The notes beneath the pieces were generated by a model. The model ran no database searches and was not told where the DNA came from. It saw nothing but the letters and a program-made list of their open reading frames with translations. Below, piece by piece: positions 51,401 to 62,209 of a stretch of DNA of 64,000 nt; positions within the stretch are counted from its first letter, which is position 1; each line of letters begins with the position of its first letter. A program made the translations under genes and the position numbers. Source of the DNA: Galaxea fascicularis (lineage: Eukaryota; Cnidaria; Anthozoa; Scleractinia; Euphylliidae); NCBI GenBank assembly GCA_948470475.1, contig OX419339.1:8339002-8403001 (forward strand), written 5' to 3'.

Positions 51401-54166
51401 ACTATTGGGACTAACGGGACTAGTGGGACTAGGGGAGTTCTAGCGGGACCAGTGGCACTAACGGGACCAGCGGGACTAGTCGCACTAGCGGTTCTAGTGG
51501 GACTAGTGGTTCTAGTGGAACTAGTGGCACTAACGGGACTGGTGGGACTAGTGGGACCAGGGTTCTAGCGGGACTAGTGGGACTATCGGTTCTAGTGGGA
51601 CTAGTCGCACTAACGGGACTAGCGGGTCTAACGGTTCTAGCGGTCGGGACTCGCGGGTTAAAAAATTCTCCGTAAACGTTAGGTCAGAAGCCAAACACTC
51701 TTCCTGAGGTGTTAGGTGATTGTAACTCTCAGTGTTCTTGTCTTTAGACCTTGATGAAGTGACCAGGTCGCTTCTTTCTCAGTCGTACTCGGTTGTGGAT
51801 GCCAATTTGACAGAGGTAAGGTAACAAGTGGTAATTTACATAGTACAGTGAACTGTAAAGTAATTGAGGCATAAAACAAAAATTAACTGCTGTTCGCGCT
51901 GTACGATATAAACGATATTGTTCAATGTATGCGTGTCAAATCATCCTCGAAACTTGATTATAGTTCGCATGTACGAGTTTAGCACTCTGCGAGTTGTCGT
52001 AAGGTCCGTAAGCGAGAGTGGACAAATCTCGTAACGATTGACGGTGAATGTGTGTCGTCCTGTAACCGTCTCGTCCTCTCTGTCAGCTTAAATCTTCTTC
52101 TTTATCAGTAGACTGCAAGTAGGTTTCTATTAATAATGGGTTTTTGAGACAAGCATGTTTTGAAACCGAGTAAGCTTTTGTTTACATGACAGTGGAACAC
52201 CTCTTTTCCTGCTTTTCAGCTTCCCTCGTCAATCAGACCGATTAACCTGCAAGCTGAGCCGACTCACATTTTAGGCTACGCCGTACTGATAATTGGCCAA
52301 CTAAAGATTTTGTTCACCATTAAAATACTTTCGTTTGTCCCTCGCCTTGTTTACAGGACGAGATACAGAAGGAATACGTTGAGCAACAAAAAGAAAAAGA
52401 GTGGGTTCGATTTAAGGTGAGTTATTTATTGCTTCTTTTGTGTGTGAGGGTCTGTTTTCCTGCCGGACAGCACACAGATGAAACTAACCATATTACACGG
52501 TACCAAAAAGTGCTGCTGAGACGCTCCCATTTGAATGGTGCTATCCTAGACAGTGTTTCTCCTGAAGTTAAAGTTTGTGCAGCTTAGTCTGTGCTAAGGC
52601 TACTTATCAATAGCTTCCTGTTTGATTAGACGATACGTAACGCAAAAGTAAAGTTTCATGTTAATTGTCACACACAGACTCGAAAACATCGTATACAGCG
52701 CAGCAACCACAATTTCAAAGACTGCTCAAGTAGCCTTCACCTTAATGGTCACGTCCATATGTTGCATGTAGTGGGAATCTGTGTAAATAGGGAACTTAAG
52801 AAACGACGACGGCGACGGCAACGAAAACGTCATTTACAAATACAACTTCTCGTTTTTGTAACTCTTTCGCGATTAATCCAATTTGTTTAACGTGAAAAAT
52901 GCTGGCGAGCTTTCCAGGATCTAAATTACTGTGAACGATGTTGAAGCAAAGCAAAAAAAAAGGAAAAACGTGTCGTCATACGCTCACGCTATCGAAAAAA
53001 CCCAGAATTTGGTCATTTCACGTTGTTGTTTTGCAGGTGACGGCAAAGAAATGTACCAAAATGTAAAACGCACGTGCAGAGCAATTGTTTTTACTTATTA
53101 AGGTCCGGTTCATACGTCGAACTTTTCACTGATGTGCCGAATCTAAGGCAAATAAGTTAGAACAAAAGATTTTCATGATTATAGGATTCGATTCGGCACA
53201 TGAGAAGTTCGACGTTTAAACCGAGCGTAAGCCTATTGTTTACTGGCGTACTCGTTGCTGTCGCCGTCGTCGTCGTCGTTTCGTAAGCTCCCTAATGTTA
53301 GCAAAACTGATGCCTCGTGATCATTTCGTGTATTCCCACGTCCTGTATTATTGAAGAACCAGTGATATGGTAAGGAGAAGTGAGATAGTAGTCATTGTTG
53401 GGACGTAAAGGGCTAAGAATTTTTCCCTCGCCTCGGAAGCAATAGGGAGTTTAAGAAACGAGGACGGCGACGGCAACGAGAACGGCGCCACAAAACAATG
53501 GGCTTAATGAGCAAAAACAATAGCTCTGCACGTGCGTTTTACATTTTGGTACATTTCTTCACCGTCCTCTTCAAAACCACAACGTGATTTGACCAATTTT
53601 AGGTTTTCTCGAGAACGTGATCGTATGACGGTAAAATCCTTTTTCTTTTTCATTACTTTGACGTCATTCATACTAACTTAGTTCCTGGAGAGTTCGCCAG
53701 CATTTTCCAAGTTAAACAAATTGGATTGATTGCAAAAGAGTTAAAAAACGAGGAGGTATATTTTTAAATGGCGTTCTCGTTGCCGTCGCCGTCCTAGTTT
53801 CTTAAACTCCCTAATGTCACACAATGCAGCACAGAACTGAGTCCACCATTCACACCACCTGAGGGTGTCATCCACATACAGGAACATATCAGCCACCTTC
53901 TCACTGCAAGAAACGGCACCAAAGGAAAGTACAGAGAGACAACTTAAATTTCACAAATGACAGTTGAGGTTCTCACCCAGAAACGCCAACGTTTTGGCTG
54001 CATTTCTCTACTCAAATTTTCGCTTTTGGAAGTTAGCTTGCATTAATTAAAGGAGTTTGTTTTGCAGAACAAAGTCGTCACCAACGTGCTGCATCACAGA
54101 GGCATTTTCCCAGGTTACAGCAAATGGAGTAGAAACCCATCCTCTCTGAAAGTTCCAGATAAGTGA
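42464..54166 (+). CDS. CNBD1: cyclic nucleotide-binding domain protein, CNBD1-like, 15 exons, 518 aa
   Basis: Exons: 42464-42548, 42826-42904, 43791-43904, 44301-44356, 44588-44750, 45342-45490, 46883-47034, 47354-47415, 48138-48213, 48963-49095, 49869-49978, 51110-51260, 51748-51815, 52357-52416, 54068-54166. Phases agree at every junction. CNBD1 landmarks: INYGGLQWLC and FMNNYPKMF near the N-terminus, and MCKLFQSWPLLSLKKIAGLI followed by KWRKFPPGQ at the C-terminal domain. A degenerate first CNB fold lies at about 220-312; the second spans about 335-450 with GDSFGEPTVL (408-417). The phosphate-cassette Glu of FGE (E413) is present but the usual Arg is absent (PMPCSV at 421-426), so cAMP/cGMP binding is doubtful; vertebrate CNBD1 is similar. 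Function of the family is unknown. Intron 8 uses a GC-AG donor (AAG/GCAAGT at 47416). Confidence 0.9.
43085..43361. repeat. palindromic MITE built of (CATAAG)n with TTA target duplication
   Basis: GGGCTGGTTCACACTTTGAC at the left is inverted at the right (GTCAAAGTGTGAACCAGCCC), with TTA on both outer sides. A second inverted pair, GTGTGAACCGGGGTTA / TAACCCCGGTTCACAC, lies inside. Between them both strands are filled by CATAAG/CTTATG hexamers. TTA duplication and GGGC... ends fit a PIF/Harbinger-type MITE. Lies in CNBD1 intron 2. Confidence 0.9.
44003..44128. repeat. imperfect inverted repeat with CTGATGA...GAAA interior
   Basis: GTATTTTATGCTGTTTTAAA and AGGAACAAAAA on the left are inverted on the right (TTTTTGTTCCTGA, TTTAACAGCATTAAAATAC). 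The loop region reads CCTGATGAAGGC...GCAGAAATATTGG, reminiscent of a decayed hammerhead core. In CNBD1 intron 3. Confidence 0.6.
45866..46269. repeat. two identical 117-bp repeats flanking a copy of CNBD1 exon 9
   Basis: 45866-45982 and 46153-46269 read identically. Between them, 45983-46152 is a copy of 48137-48304, comprising all of CNBD1 exon 9 plus about 90 bases of the following intron, with about five differences. The copy keeps an AG before and GT after the exon. All lies in CNBD1 intron 6. Confidence 0.9.
45984..46059 (+). pseudogene. duplicated CNBD1 exon 9, out of phase
   Basis: Copy of the 76-base exon at 48138-48213 with one difference inside (ATCGCC for ATCTCC). It has usable-looking splice sites (TTTTTAG / GTGATG). 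Exon 6 ends in phase 1 while this exon needs phase 2, so inclusion after exon 6 would shift the frame and reach TGA within about 17 codons. It is therefore a relic or a potential poison exon. Confidence 0.75.
46270..46860 (-). mobile_element. Penelope-like retroelement remnant (endonuclease end)
   Basis: Minus-strand frame 46792-46514 contains NYYKFSDKSSHIFKHLLSSE, CFEILDSAP and FQLKLKEAICI. The pattern H..LL...C..CF.ILD....F.LK.KEA..I is typical of the region after the GIY-YIG endonuclease of Penelope-like elements. No intact RT is here, so the copy is truncated. A hammerhead-like core lies downstream on the same strand (46299-46331), as known for the terminal repeats of this retroelement group. 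The element abuts the 117-bp repeat at 46269. Confidence 0.6.
46299..46331 (-). ncRNA. hammerhead-ribozyme-like core in the Penelope remnant
   Basis: Minus strand: CTGATGA, then GATGT-TGGCC-ACATC (5-bp stem with loop), then GAAACATGTC. This gives the CUGAUGA box, stem II, the GAAA box, a palindromic ACAUGU that can serve as the very short stem III, and a GUC cleavage triplet. Penelope-like elements are known to carry minimal type I hammerheads. Stem I pairing is poor as read, so activity is doubtful. Confidence 0.55.
50312..50889. repeat. inverted-repeat element with ATCGAAC arrays, copy 1
   Basis: Ends GCCCGGCATAGTAAATCGAAC and GTTCGATTTACTATGCCGGGC are inverted copies. About 200 bases at the left and about 170 at the right consist of ATCGAAC or GTTCGAT words, at least 30 in total. 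The centre holds GAAAAACACGTGCGCTACAC and CTGGTAATGGATTTTCAA. A second truncated copy lies at 62865-63155. In CNBD1 intron 11. Confidence 0.85.
51366..51655 (+). repeat. 9-bp minisatellite GGGACTAGT, about 32 units
   Basis: Units vary among GGGACTAGT, GGGACTAAC, GGGACTAGC and GGTTCTAGC. It lies in CNBD1 intron 12, after the donor at 51261. The open frame running into it (Ser-Gly-Thr repeats) is read-through past the splice site and not part of the protein. Confidence 0.9.
52788..53293. repeat. MITE, ACGACGGCGACGG family, copy B, carrying a nested element
   Basis: Left TAGGGAACTTAAGAAACGACG and right CGTCGTTTCGTAAGCTCCCTA are inverted. The interior matches copy A at 28402-28766 (ATGTACCAAAATG, GCACGTGCAGAGC) but is split at 53102-53227 by another MITE. 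In the last CNBD1 intron. Confidence 0.85.
53102..53227. repeat. nested 126-bp MITE with TAA target duplication
   Basis: CGGTTCATACGTCGAACTT at the left and AAGTTCGACGTTTAAACCG at the right are inverted; GATGTGCCGAAT / ATTCGGCACAT pair further in. TAA flanks both sides (53099-53101, 53228-53230) and copies A and C lack the insert at the same place. PIF/Harbinger-like by its 3-bp duplication. Confidence 0.85.
53443..53813. repeat. MITE, ACGACGGCGACGG family, copy C, inverted relative to A and B
   Basis: Ends TAGGGAGTTTAAGAAACGAGG and CTAGTTTCTTAAACTCCCTA. The interior runs in the opposite direction to copies A and B (GCACGTGCGTTTTACATTTTGG). Starts only about 150 bases after copy B, in the last CNBD1 intron. 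Confidence 0.85.
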
Positions 54167-56262
54167 CAGGGAATTATGGATGCGAGAGAGAATTTGTTCC
54201 TGGGCATGGCTACTCACCACAGGATAGATAGTTTGGCTTAGGGGCTGTATTGTTCGGTAGCCGCCAGTGGTTATCAAAACCCATCCCATAAAGTTTTTCC
54301 AGACGTGCAGATGTAGTGGAGAGTAGAGTGAGAAATTAGTATACCAAGGAGAAAACTGCAAGGACTCTCTCAAGCTTCTTTTTCTCTCTCTTCTGTGAGT
54401 GTATAGTTACTCTACACTACTCCCCACAAAATCTGACTCGTGCACAGCGACTGTTTGTGTTGTCAGACCTAGAAAACACGTTTAGCTGATAGGATCCTGT
54501 AGGGGACTAATGACGCGGTATGCAAAACGTTCTGGGAAGGGAAGGGACATTTAGTTGTCCCGTTTTCAGTTCCCAGAGAGCCTCGCGTGCCGCGTAAAAA
54601 CTAGTGGCTCATGGCAAATGCCGGCCACATGTGAATGTAAAAATGACCGTTTGACTGAGTACTAAGTCAATCGAATTTCGTTAGGATGATCTCTGAACGG
54701 AGATAATCGCTCAGACAAGAGTCAATTGTGTAGAAAGGTGTCTTACGGCTCGAACTTGAAGTTCGATTGCATGTGAATATGTATGATGCATATTAAGAAC
54801 GGACTTGTGCATTTCTTTCTTGTAAATAGTTTAATTATTAAGTACAGCTTTAGTTTAGCGGATTCACAACTTCGTGTAAGTTAAATGGAAAAATATGTGT
54901 CACTGTCTTCATCAGTGTCATTTTAGGGCCGAAATTGACTGAAATGCTTAGTTTTAACTCCGTTTTCCTGTTGCTGTTGTTTCAATTTCTTTTATATTGA
55001 AGAAGCTTGCTTCAGATCTACCCTAGCCTCTCACTTGAAGCTTTGTTTCCATATGACCACGAACGGTAATACAGAATCAAAGCGGGACCGATGCTTCCAT
55101 CTGGTCTTTAAAGTGTTTGCCATCTTCAATGATTTGCGCTCGTATAGAAACCGGTCTTTATTCGTCAAGAACTGACAACATTGCTAACAGTAGGTACGAA
55201 CTGCCGAATCAAAAATCGGCTATACCGACGGCTATGCCCGATAACCCGATAATGGGTGATACATCGATGGGCTGACCACCAGTTCCCAAGCGTTTCCATT
55301 TGTTACGGAAACTTCTTAGGAGGCCCCAATGCGCCAGTAGGCGCAGTAAAAGGATATACATACAGACCCGATAACGAATTTAACTGACTCTTTTGTCTTT
55401 TTCCGTTTTATTATCCATCCTGCGAAATGCAACATTTACAAGAAATATGCGAATCTCAGTATTCAAATTGACTGTTAGCAGTCCCATGCTTGATAGTTAA
55501 AAAAAGTACGTGGAGGTTGTCGAGTAAGTTCACCCCCTTCAGCTGTCAACATAGGACCGATAACAGTCTTCGGTTATTTTCTAATTACAATCCTATCTGC
55601 ACTATTCTTTTGGTCTTATTTCATTAAAAACAATCTTTTTTTTATGTACAATTTTGTCGTCATACGAAACGTGTTTGGCCCCCAATAATAATATAAAAAT
55701 ATTCTTATTTTGAAATAATTTGATTGTACCCATCAATTAAACTAGCTATAGTGAGCAAAAATTTAGTTACCCTAGCATTCTTTATGGAATACTTCATTCA
55801 TGTGTCCTAAGTCACATTGATTTTTCTCTTCGCAAAAAATGTGTCAAAATTATTTCATAGCACGCGCGCAATCCTTCAACTCAATTTTCCACACATTTTG
55901 GTCCTAGACCAATACAGCGCTTCCCCTACGCGATCGGTCAGTGTATTTCCTATATTCGACCCCCTCCCCCCTCAGTTCAGTTATCTTTCTGTGTTATCGC
56001 ACAATTCTTCACCGTTTTCCTTTCCATTCTTCCTGAGATCGGTCTCGGTCATGCGCACTGCCGATTCTTATTCTACCCAACCTGAGTGTAGGGCTTTTGT
56101 ATCCCACCTCTCCCCCTACATCCTTTGCGTCACTTCAAGCAAGTAAGGCCTAATACTCAGCTTCCCCAATTTAGTCATTTATCTGTGACATTAATCTGTA
56201 TTTTAGACTATTGAAAACTCAACTAATCGATACTTTTCCCCTCATTATCCCCATCCCGCTTC
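54167..56262. other. intergenic between CNBD1 and the SLC10 gene
   Basis: The convergent genes are CNBD1 (+) and SLC10 (-). Open frames here are short and unlike proteins. No tRNA or clear repeat is seen, and no polyadenylation signal can be assigned with confidence. Confidence 0.45.
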
Positions 56263-58683
56263 TCAGTCATCTTCCTGAGGAACCATTCCATATTTCCCCT
56301 CCTTCATCTTTTCATTCTCATCCTTCCCATCATCTTCTGTAACCGTGGCCCATCTGCACACGATGACCGAATCCAGAACAAGTATAGTCAAGTACGTAAT
56401 AATACAAACGATAAACATGAGACTTCGGTTTCCTACATCTGTTGACAGAAACTTGATGACCTGGAGTGCAAACGACAAAGCTTTGTGGCTTCCCAAGATC
56501 ACTATAGTCTTTTTCGCGGGCAAAGCGAGGCCCAGAAAGCTGCCCGCGATCCAGTTGAGCAGCAGAAACATTATATGCATTATGGAGGAGTAGCCAACAA
56601 TAATGAGTATATTCATCGATATAATGTTGTTAAATTTTTCTTCAACTTGCCCTTTGCTCACTTCGCACCACGTGGAGAGCACAAATAGGGTGATTATAGT
56701 GTAATGGATGCTTCTGTCGTAAGAGTCTACTCTTTCGGCGACAACGTGTACAAATCGTAGCAACTTGCCGATCTGAAAAAAAAGCAGGCACGCAATGCGT
56801 ATTAAGGTAAACAAGTTCGTCTGAGGTAGACATCAGTTTACGAACAAAAGTTACTTAAGTAAGGCACTGGACTTAACAAGGTGAGCTAAGGCTGTCAGGA
56901 GGTTGTTGGAGAGCTAGAAAACAGACCTGCCCCAGTCCAATTAGGACTTCTCAGTGTCGCTGAATGTTAAGATGAGTGTCTTGACAGTGAACTCCAACTT
57001 TTCTGAGTGGCCCAGTCGTGAACCTCTCAGACTTAACGCGTTTGATCGTTTGGTGATAAGAGACTGGGTTAGTAGACTATGTCACAGGCCCTCATTTAGA
57101 AGCGTTGAGGAATTGCGATACCCAGTCAAATGTACAGATAACTAACATGACAAAGGGAATTCCCGACGGCTCGAAAAACATTGAAGGTGCTCTCCAGGAC
57201 CCTCTCCAAACTCGACGTGGTTGGTACAGTAGCGTGAAGGCCCTGTGCATTGAAGAGAAGGGAATAAGGAACTTGCATGAACCCACTGTGTTACTTACTA
57301 TGGTTGGAAGTACAATTACAAGGAAGAACAGGAGCATGATCAATCCAAATCTTGCGACGTTCACTTTACTGGTGAGGTCGGTCAACCAAACCAGCATCGG
57401 TGGCACAGTAAACACAGCAGCGCAATTTGTTATCACCAACAGTAACATCGCGAGAGAAAAATTGCCACCGGCTATCAAGGACTGGAAAACGAAATAAGAA
57501 TGAAAGTTACACCACAATCGTGCTAGAAGGGTTGAGTAAATTCCTTTTCTTACCATTAACCCATTACAGCGAATGGAGAGAATGCGAGAGTTACTGAGGG
57601 GAAACCCACTCTTTACTGATCAAGCTGTGTTTTTTCTGACATGTTGTTTGCCTGTGATAAATGTTACTTTCTAAAATTCTGACTCTGATTAGTTTTATTC
57701 TGTTTGTACATAGATGAATTTAGAATGTATATATCAAAATTAGCATTACTAATTGTTTGTATATAGATGATTAGGGAATAGTAATTTTAAATTATTGTTT
57801 TTTATCCTATTCCCTTTCACACACATATTTTAACGAGTTTTTGCCACTCCTAGAAGTGGCGTGGGTAAATAAAGTATTGTTCAGTTGTTGTTTCTATTGA
57901 AACGAATAAAAATGTCATCTTTGATGAGAAATAGAGCAACAAAAAAAATGCACAGTTAAAAAATAAACCCAAAGTGAGAGGAAACCCTTTTGCAAGCTCT
58001 TCAGTGGAATAAGTTGGTTCTCAGCGTTTTTAAAGACCCTTTAGTTAATCAATAAAATTGAAATTTCGCTTCTCTTTCCGGTCACAGAACGAGAGTGATA
58101 AAAGTATTGTCTGCCGGAGGATTCTTCCGATATATAAACTCCACCATATAAGTTGCCCCCTGTGAATTCCTTAGAATTCTAATCTTACCAAGATAGCACC
58201 AGCAGACATACTTGCAGGCACAACAAAGAACACTTGCAACGCGAACGCGAACTCGGTGGGACCAATAGCGGTGACATTTCCAATTACAATCGACTCTGAA
58301 GTGTTTAAGTTATCATCCACCTGAGTAGCAAACTGAATAGTCTTTGTGATTTGAGTCCCCGTGACCGGAATCACTAAGAGAATGGTCAGAATTCCCCACA
58401 CGATAGCCTTGTACGACTTGACAGCAGCAAGCAGTTCGTTTGTTTTGACGCGGAGGCCACACAAGAAGAAAGACAAAGCGATGCAAATGTATGGCAAATA
58501 AATATTAGCTAGAAAAGTCCCTGATGACGGCCACTGCAATCCTGTTATCAAGATTACAAGTATTCCAATCGCCAAGAAGTATGTGGTGACAAATTCCCAC
58601 ACTTTAACCAAAGGTGAAGACGGCGGCAAACATAACTTCGTGTCTCCTTGTTTTTCCGGTGTTGAAATACTTTCTGCAGACAT
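56263..58683 (-). CDS. SLC10-family (SBF/bile-acid:sodium symporter-like) transporter, SLC10A7/RCH1-like, 3 exons, 395 aa
   Basis: Exons: 58683-58189, 57481-57299, 56772-56263, with canonical splice sites and phase 0 at both junctions. The protein has about nine or ten hydrophobic segments after a short polar N-terminus. Family landmarks: FFLCGLRVKTNELLAAV (cf. GL.LKTEEL), VVPASMSAGAIL followed by AGGNFSLAM (cf. the P..S.A.ILT..GGN.A motif) and ILGSHKALS (about 318-326; cf. FCSTHKSL of SLC10A7). These favour the SLC10A7/RCH1 branch over the bile-acid carriers. Vertebrate SLC10A7 influences calcium and glycosylation in the secretory pathway and is not a proven bile-acid carrier. Two N-glycosylation sites (NTS, NVT) lie in a loop near residues 132-143. 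The C-terminus is acidic (DDGKDENEK). Start is ATG 58683; the upstream in-frame codon is GTG. Confidence 0.85.
57640..57895. repeat. probable decayed mobile element in SLC10 intron 1
   Basis: Two related stretches, TTTGTACATAGATGAATTTAG and TTTGTATATAGATGATTAGG, followed by GCCACTCCTAGAAGTGGC (hairpin) and GTAAATAAAG. Resembles the 3' end of a dispersed repeat; boundaries are uncertain. Confidence 0.4.
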
Positions 58684-59107
58684 GTTATACACTGTGTTAA
58701 GGAGGAGTGAAAATTGGAATTTCTGGTGGCTAAAGAAAAAAGAATAATTTTGTGTGAGTGGACTGTAAACGTCTCATTCTATAAACGTCAGCTGACATGT
58801 ATACAAACGTTTTGCAGCCTATAACGTTATACAATTTCTACAATGTACGTTTTAAAGCCCTCCTCAGAGTACAGCTGATTTGTCTTCAAATAACTGTCTT
58901 TAGTACAGAACCGTCCTCTAAAATTTTTCTCATGCTTTCACAGCTTTCTTGAAACACATTTTGTGCTGGAATTAAGACTCTTAAACTACCAAAGCCGGTG
59001 TCCTTTGGTAGTCCACATCCAGTTAACTTCTCCTGTCAGAATTTTGCTCATTGTGGTGGCATGTAGAATAGAATATAGAATCGCACTCTGATTAAGTACT
59101 GTTTCTT

Positions 59108-59504
59108 CAGGGGCACCTAACGTCAATTTTCGGAAAATATCTGTTCGGAAGACGATTTGAGATCTAGAATTTTCGGAACATTTGTTGTAAAATTTCTTGC
59201 TTGCCTGCCTCTTCTAGGATTTTCGAACATCGAAAAAATGGTATAATTGCCCATTTTTAACGGATTTTTACCCTAAAAAGGTCACCTAGAATTTCCGGGA
59301 GCCTTATTTCTGGCTGAAATTTTCGAAAAGGTAAGTTTTGATCCCTATAATTTTCGGATCACTAAACTTTTAGCTAGGAAATCCGAACAGATGAAAAATT
59401 TTTAGGCGATAAAAATATGCCTATATCTACCGTTTAAATACTAAAATACGTTCAACAATGCTATGTTTAGTGGTTTTGAACTATATTCTCGTTGGGTGCC
59501 CCTG
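59108..59504. repeat. 397-bp MITE with CAGGGGCACC ends and 6-bp target duplication
   Basis: CAGGGGCACCTAACG at the left and CGTTGGGTGCCCCTG at the right are inverted copies. TTTCTT occurs directly outside both ends (59102-59107, 59505-59510). The interior is rich in ATTTTCGGA/TCCGAA words. It lies upstream of the SLC10 start. No ORF. Confidence 0.9.
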
Positions 59505-59780
59505 TTTCTTTGCTTTTGACTCGATCACATGCGATTGCCTGGCACCCTGTGAACATATATCTATGTTTCTTTGGACCATGTTGCAGAATTACCAGTCAGA
59601 CTGAAAGCTACTTTGGGTTATTTTCATATGTATGTTCTGTTTATATTTCAATGTGCACTAGTGGTTCCCACTTCAGCAGTACTCTAAGGTACTTTTCACG
59701 TTACGTCATCGCCGCCATGTTAGTTGAAGTGAGAAATAGAACTCTCGTTAGCTCGTTTTGTTCGTCTACCAGTATTTGTT

Positions 59781-59833
59781 TAGTCTGAAATGTTAGCTGC
59801 AGCAGGGGGAGGAGACGGCTGACATTTCAGACT
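59781..59833. repeat. 53-bp hairpin insertion flanked by 10-bp direct repeats
   Basis: AGTATTTGTT at 59771-59780 and 59834-59843 flanks a segment whose ends TAGTCTGAAATGT and ACATTTCAGACT are inverted. The centre is purine-rich. Looks like a miniature fold-back insertion with a target duplication. Confidence 0.8.
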
Positions 59834-59843
59834 AGTATTTGTT

Positions 59844-62177
59844 CGTTTCACCATTGTTATTCTGCGTCTCTAGAGGTTGGCTGAAAACCAACTATGAAAG
59901 CTACAGGGGTAGAGCCAATACGTGAAACAAATATTTCAAAAAAGCACAAGGTTAAGAAACCGGCAGGAGGCGCAGAGTGGCCGAGGTGCCCTGTTCAACT
60001 CAGGACTACTCAAATGAGAAAAAAACTCCAGCTAGTGGCTAGCGCCAGACCAGTTGACTGACTCAAATTAAACTAAATTGGGACTGGCTGCAACCTTTCA
60101 AATGCTCACCATTGGGCGCTAATGAAAGCTGGGTCTGGCTGATCAATATCGTCACCTTTAAAGCCACATATGAAACGAAACAATACGTTATTAATTCTCG
60201 GAATACAATGCGGCCAAATTACCTCGCGAAAACCAACTAACAACTTTCAAACGTGTTTGAACTATTGAACGGTCGTTAAAAACAATGATCCGAGCTTCAC
60301 ATATACGGTATGTATAACCAGATTTATGAATGTACTGTGTAAAAAAGTCATTTCTTGACTGTAATGGCTCTTGCTAGCAATGTACAGTAACAAAGGTGTC
60401 CCAGTTGCTCGGTCAGTTAAATACGATTCTATCCGTTATGCGATCCGTATATTCCACAAGGATCAGTGGCGTCTCATTAGCCTCTTTCATTAAATCAGTA
60501 ATGCCTTGTAATTTAAATAAAACAAAACTTTTCTGAACCGGCTCTTAATCAAGGAAAGCTGTTTCAGTAAGGGCTGCTTTTGTACCAACAGCATAATTGA
60601 CACGCAATAAATGTTCATTTTTTGCGCTCGATTTTAGACGACATGAAGTTGAACAAAGGTTTATCAGTCTTAATCTGGTGATTTTGCAGGAATTTATGTT
60701 GATCGAAAATCGAAAACCGGTGAGCTAAACCACTTCAGCATTTACTGCACTTTTTCTGTTTACGTCTAAGTAGGCGGCAGTTGAATGGACGGCTCGATTT
60801 TAGCTGTATGTTAAAAGTTCAGTATAAGTCTTTAATACAGGCTCATCATATTTCCAGAAGTTAGCGAATTATATTTGAATCAGTGATACCAGCGGTATAA
60901 ACCCGGCATTAGTGGGCCCCAACTACTGCGTGCTAAAAAAATGATTCGTTTTTAAAATTTAAATGCCTAGTTATATGCATCAGGAAAACTAATTGTGATT
61001 AGTGCACATCGGGTACGTTCTTGACTAAAGTTATCACCGGCAATAATTTCACATTGAAACTTCTTTGATTTTAAGTTGTAAAAACAGGCATCATAACACG
61101 TATTAAATCGCACCAAAAATTCGACTGAGTTAAGCCAATAGATACAATATAAATCAACGCAAAATATCAGGTTCTTAGCTTGGTCCAAGTGATGTAGTAG
61201 TACACGAATTATTTTTACCTGTTGTAAGAAACTGTTTAGTCGACGAAGCTTAGCCACTCTTTTCTCACAGAATTTTTCAGCAGTATCTTGTTAGTCTTAT
61301 GACCGAATTTGCATATGGTTCGATTGGTATAGCTGTGAAAACGAATGCATTGTCACGGTGTTACACAGCAACGCTTCAGCTGTGTAAAACATCCATATTT
61401 ACACGATAAACAAGCTCTTTGTAATCAACGCTCTACAGCAGAGTGGCCAGGCCACTTAATTCTAAATTATTGAGGGCCAAGCTCGGTTGGTTACTGTAAA
61501 AACTCAATGAAATATAAAATGGAAGTTAAAATGAAAGTACGGTATTTTCAGTTCAGACTACTAAATAAGAAAAAAAAGAAAGAAAACGATAGCTATAGAA
61601 GAAACATTATATAACGTCCCCCGTATATCCACTTTCAGCCATCCGCGGGGGCGGCGACGACAGTTCATCCGGACTAAGGTTGCCTGCTGGCAGCTTTCAG
61701 TTATTATTAATATAAGACCTTGAATGAACTCTGACTTTTATTCTCTGCTTACAAAAATTGACCACATTACACATTACAATAGTCAATGACGCCGTTTTGT
61801 TCAAGACTAGTACATCGGTTTCTGGGAACTAACAACACATGACTGAAAAAACAGGGTCAAACCAAGGAAAATCGGATTTAGGTACTATACTTCGAATCAA
61901 AGGCCGAGTTCGAGTTAGTGAGGTTCTGCTGTATATTTCCTTGGAGGAGAAAAAGGTTCAAATTTTACAGCTGGACTATCACTGACTCATTTCAGTATCA
62001 ATATCGAATGCGGACTATTTTCAGCATTGCATTTACTACATTTGTTTGGAAAATCCAACCAGGTCTTCACAAACCAGTAAAGCTTAGTGAAAAGAAACCA
62101 GTTTTTGCCCTCTTTCCTAATCGCTGGATAGAAGAGCGAATGCTGTTTAATTTAGATTGCATACTTAACAATTAGAC

Positions 62178-62208
<31 letters not shown>

Positions 62209-62209
62209 G
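59844..62209. other. intergenic, nothing identified
   Basis: No protein-coding gene or tRNA is recognised. Near 59970-60070 a GCAGAGTGGCCGAGGTG fragment resembles a tRNA-derived SINE head but lacks a clear B-box. A short hairpin (ATTAGACCC...GGGTCTAAT) is at about 62172-62205. Confidence 0.45.

Noticed and set aside
51261..51568. Ser-Gly-Thr-rich C-terminal extension of a CNB domain ORF
   Set aside because: It lies beyond a good splice donor (A/GTAAGT at 51261) and is minisatellite; the next exon joins in phase at 51748.
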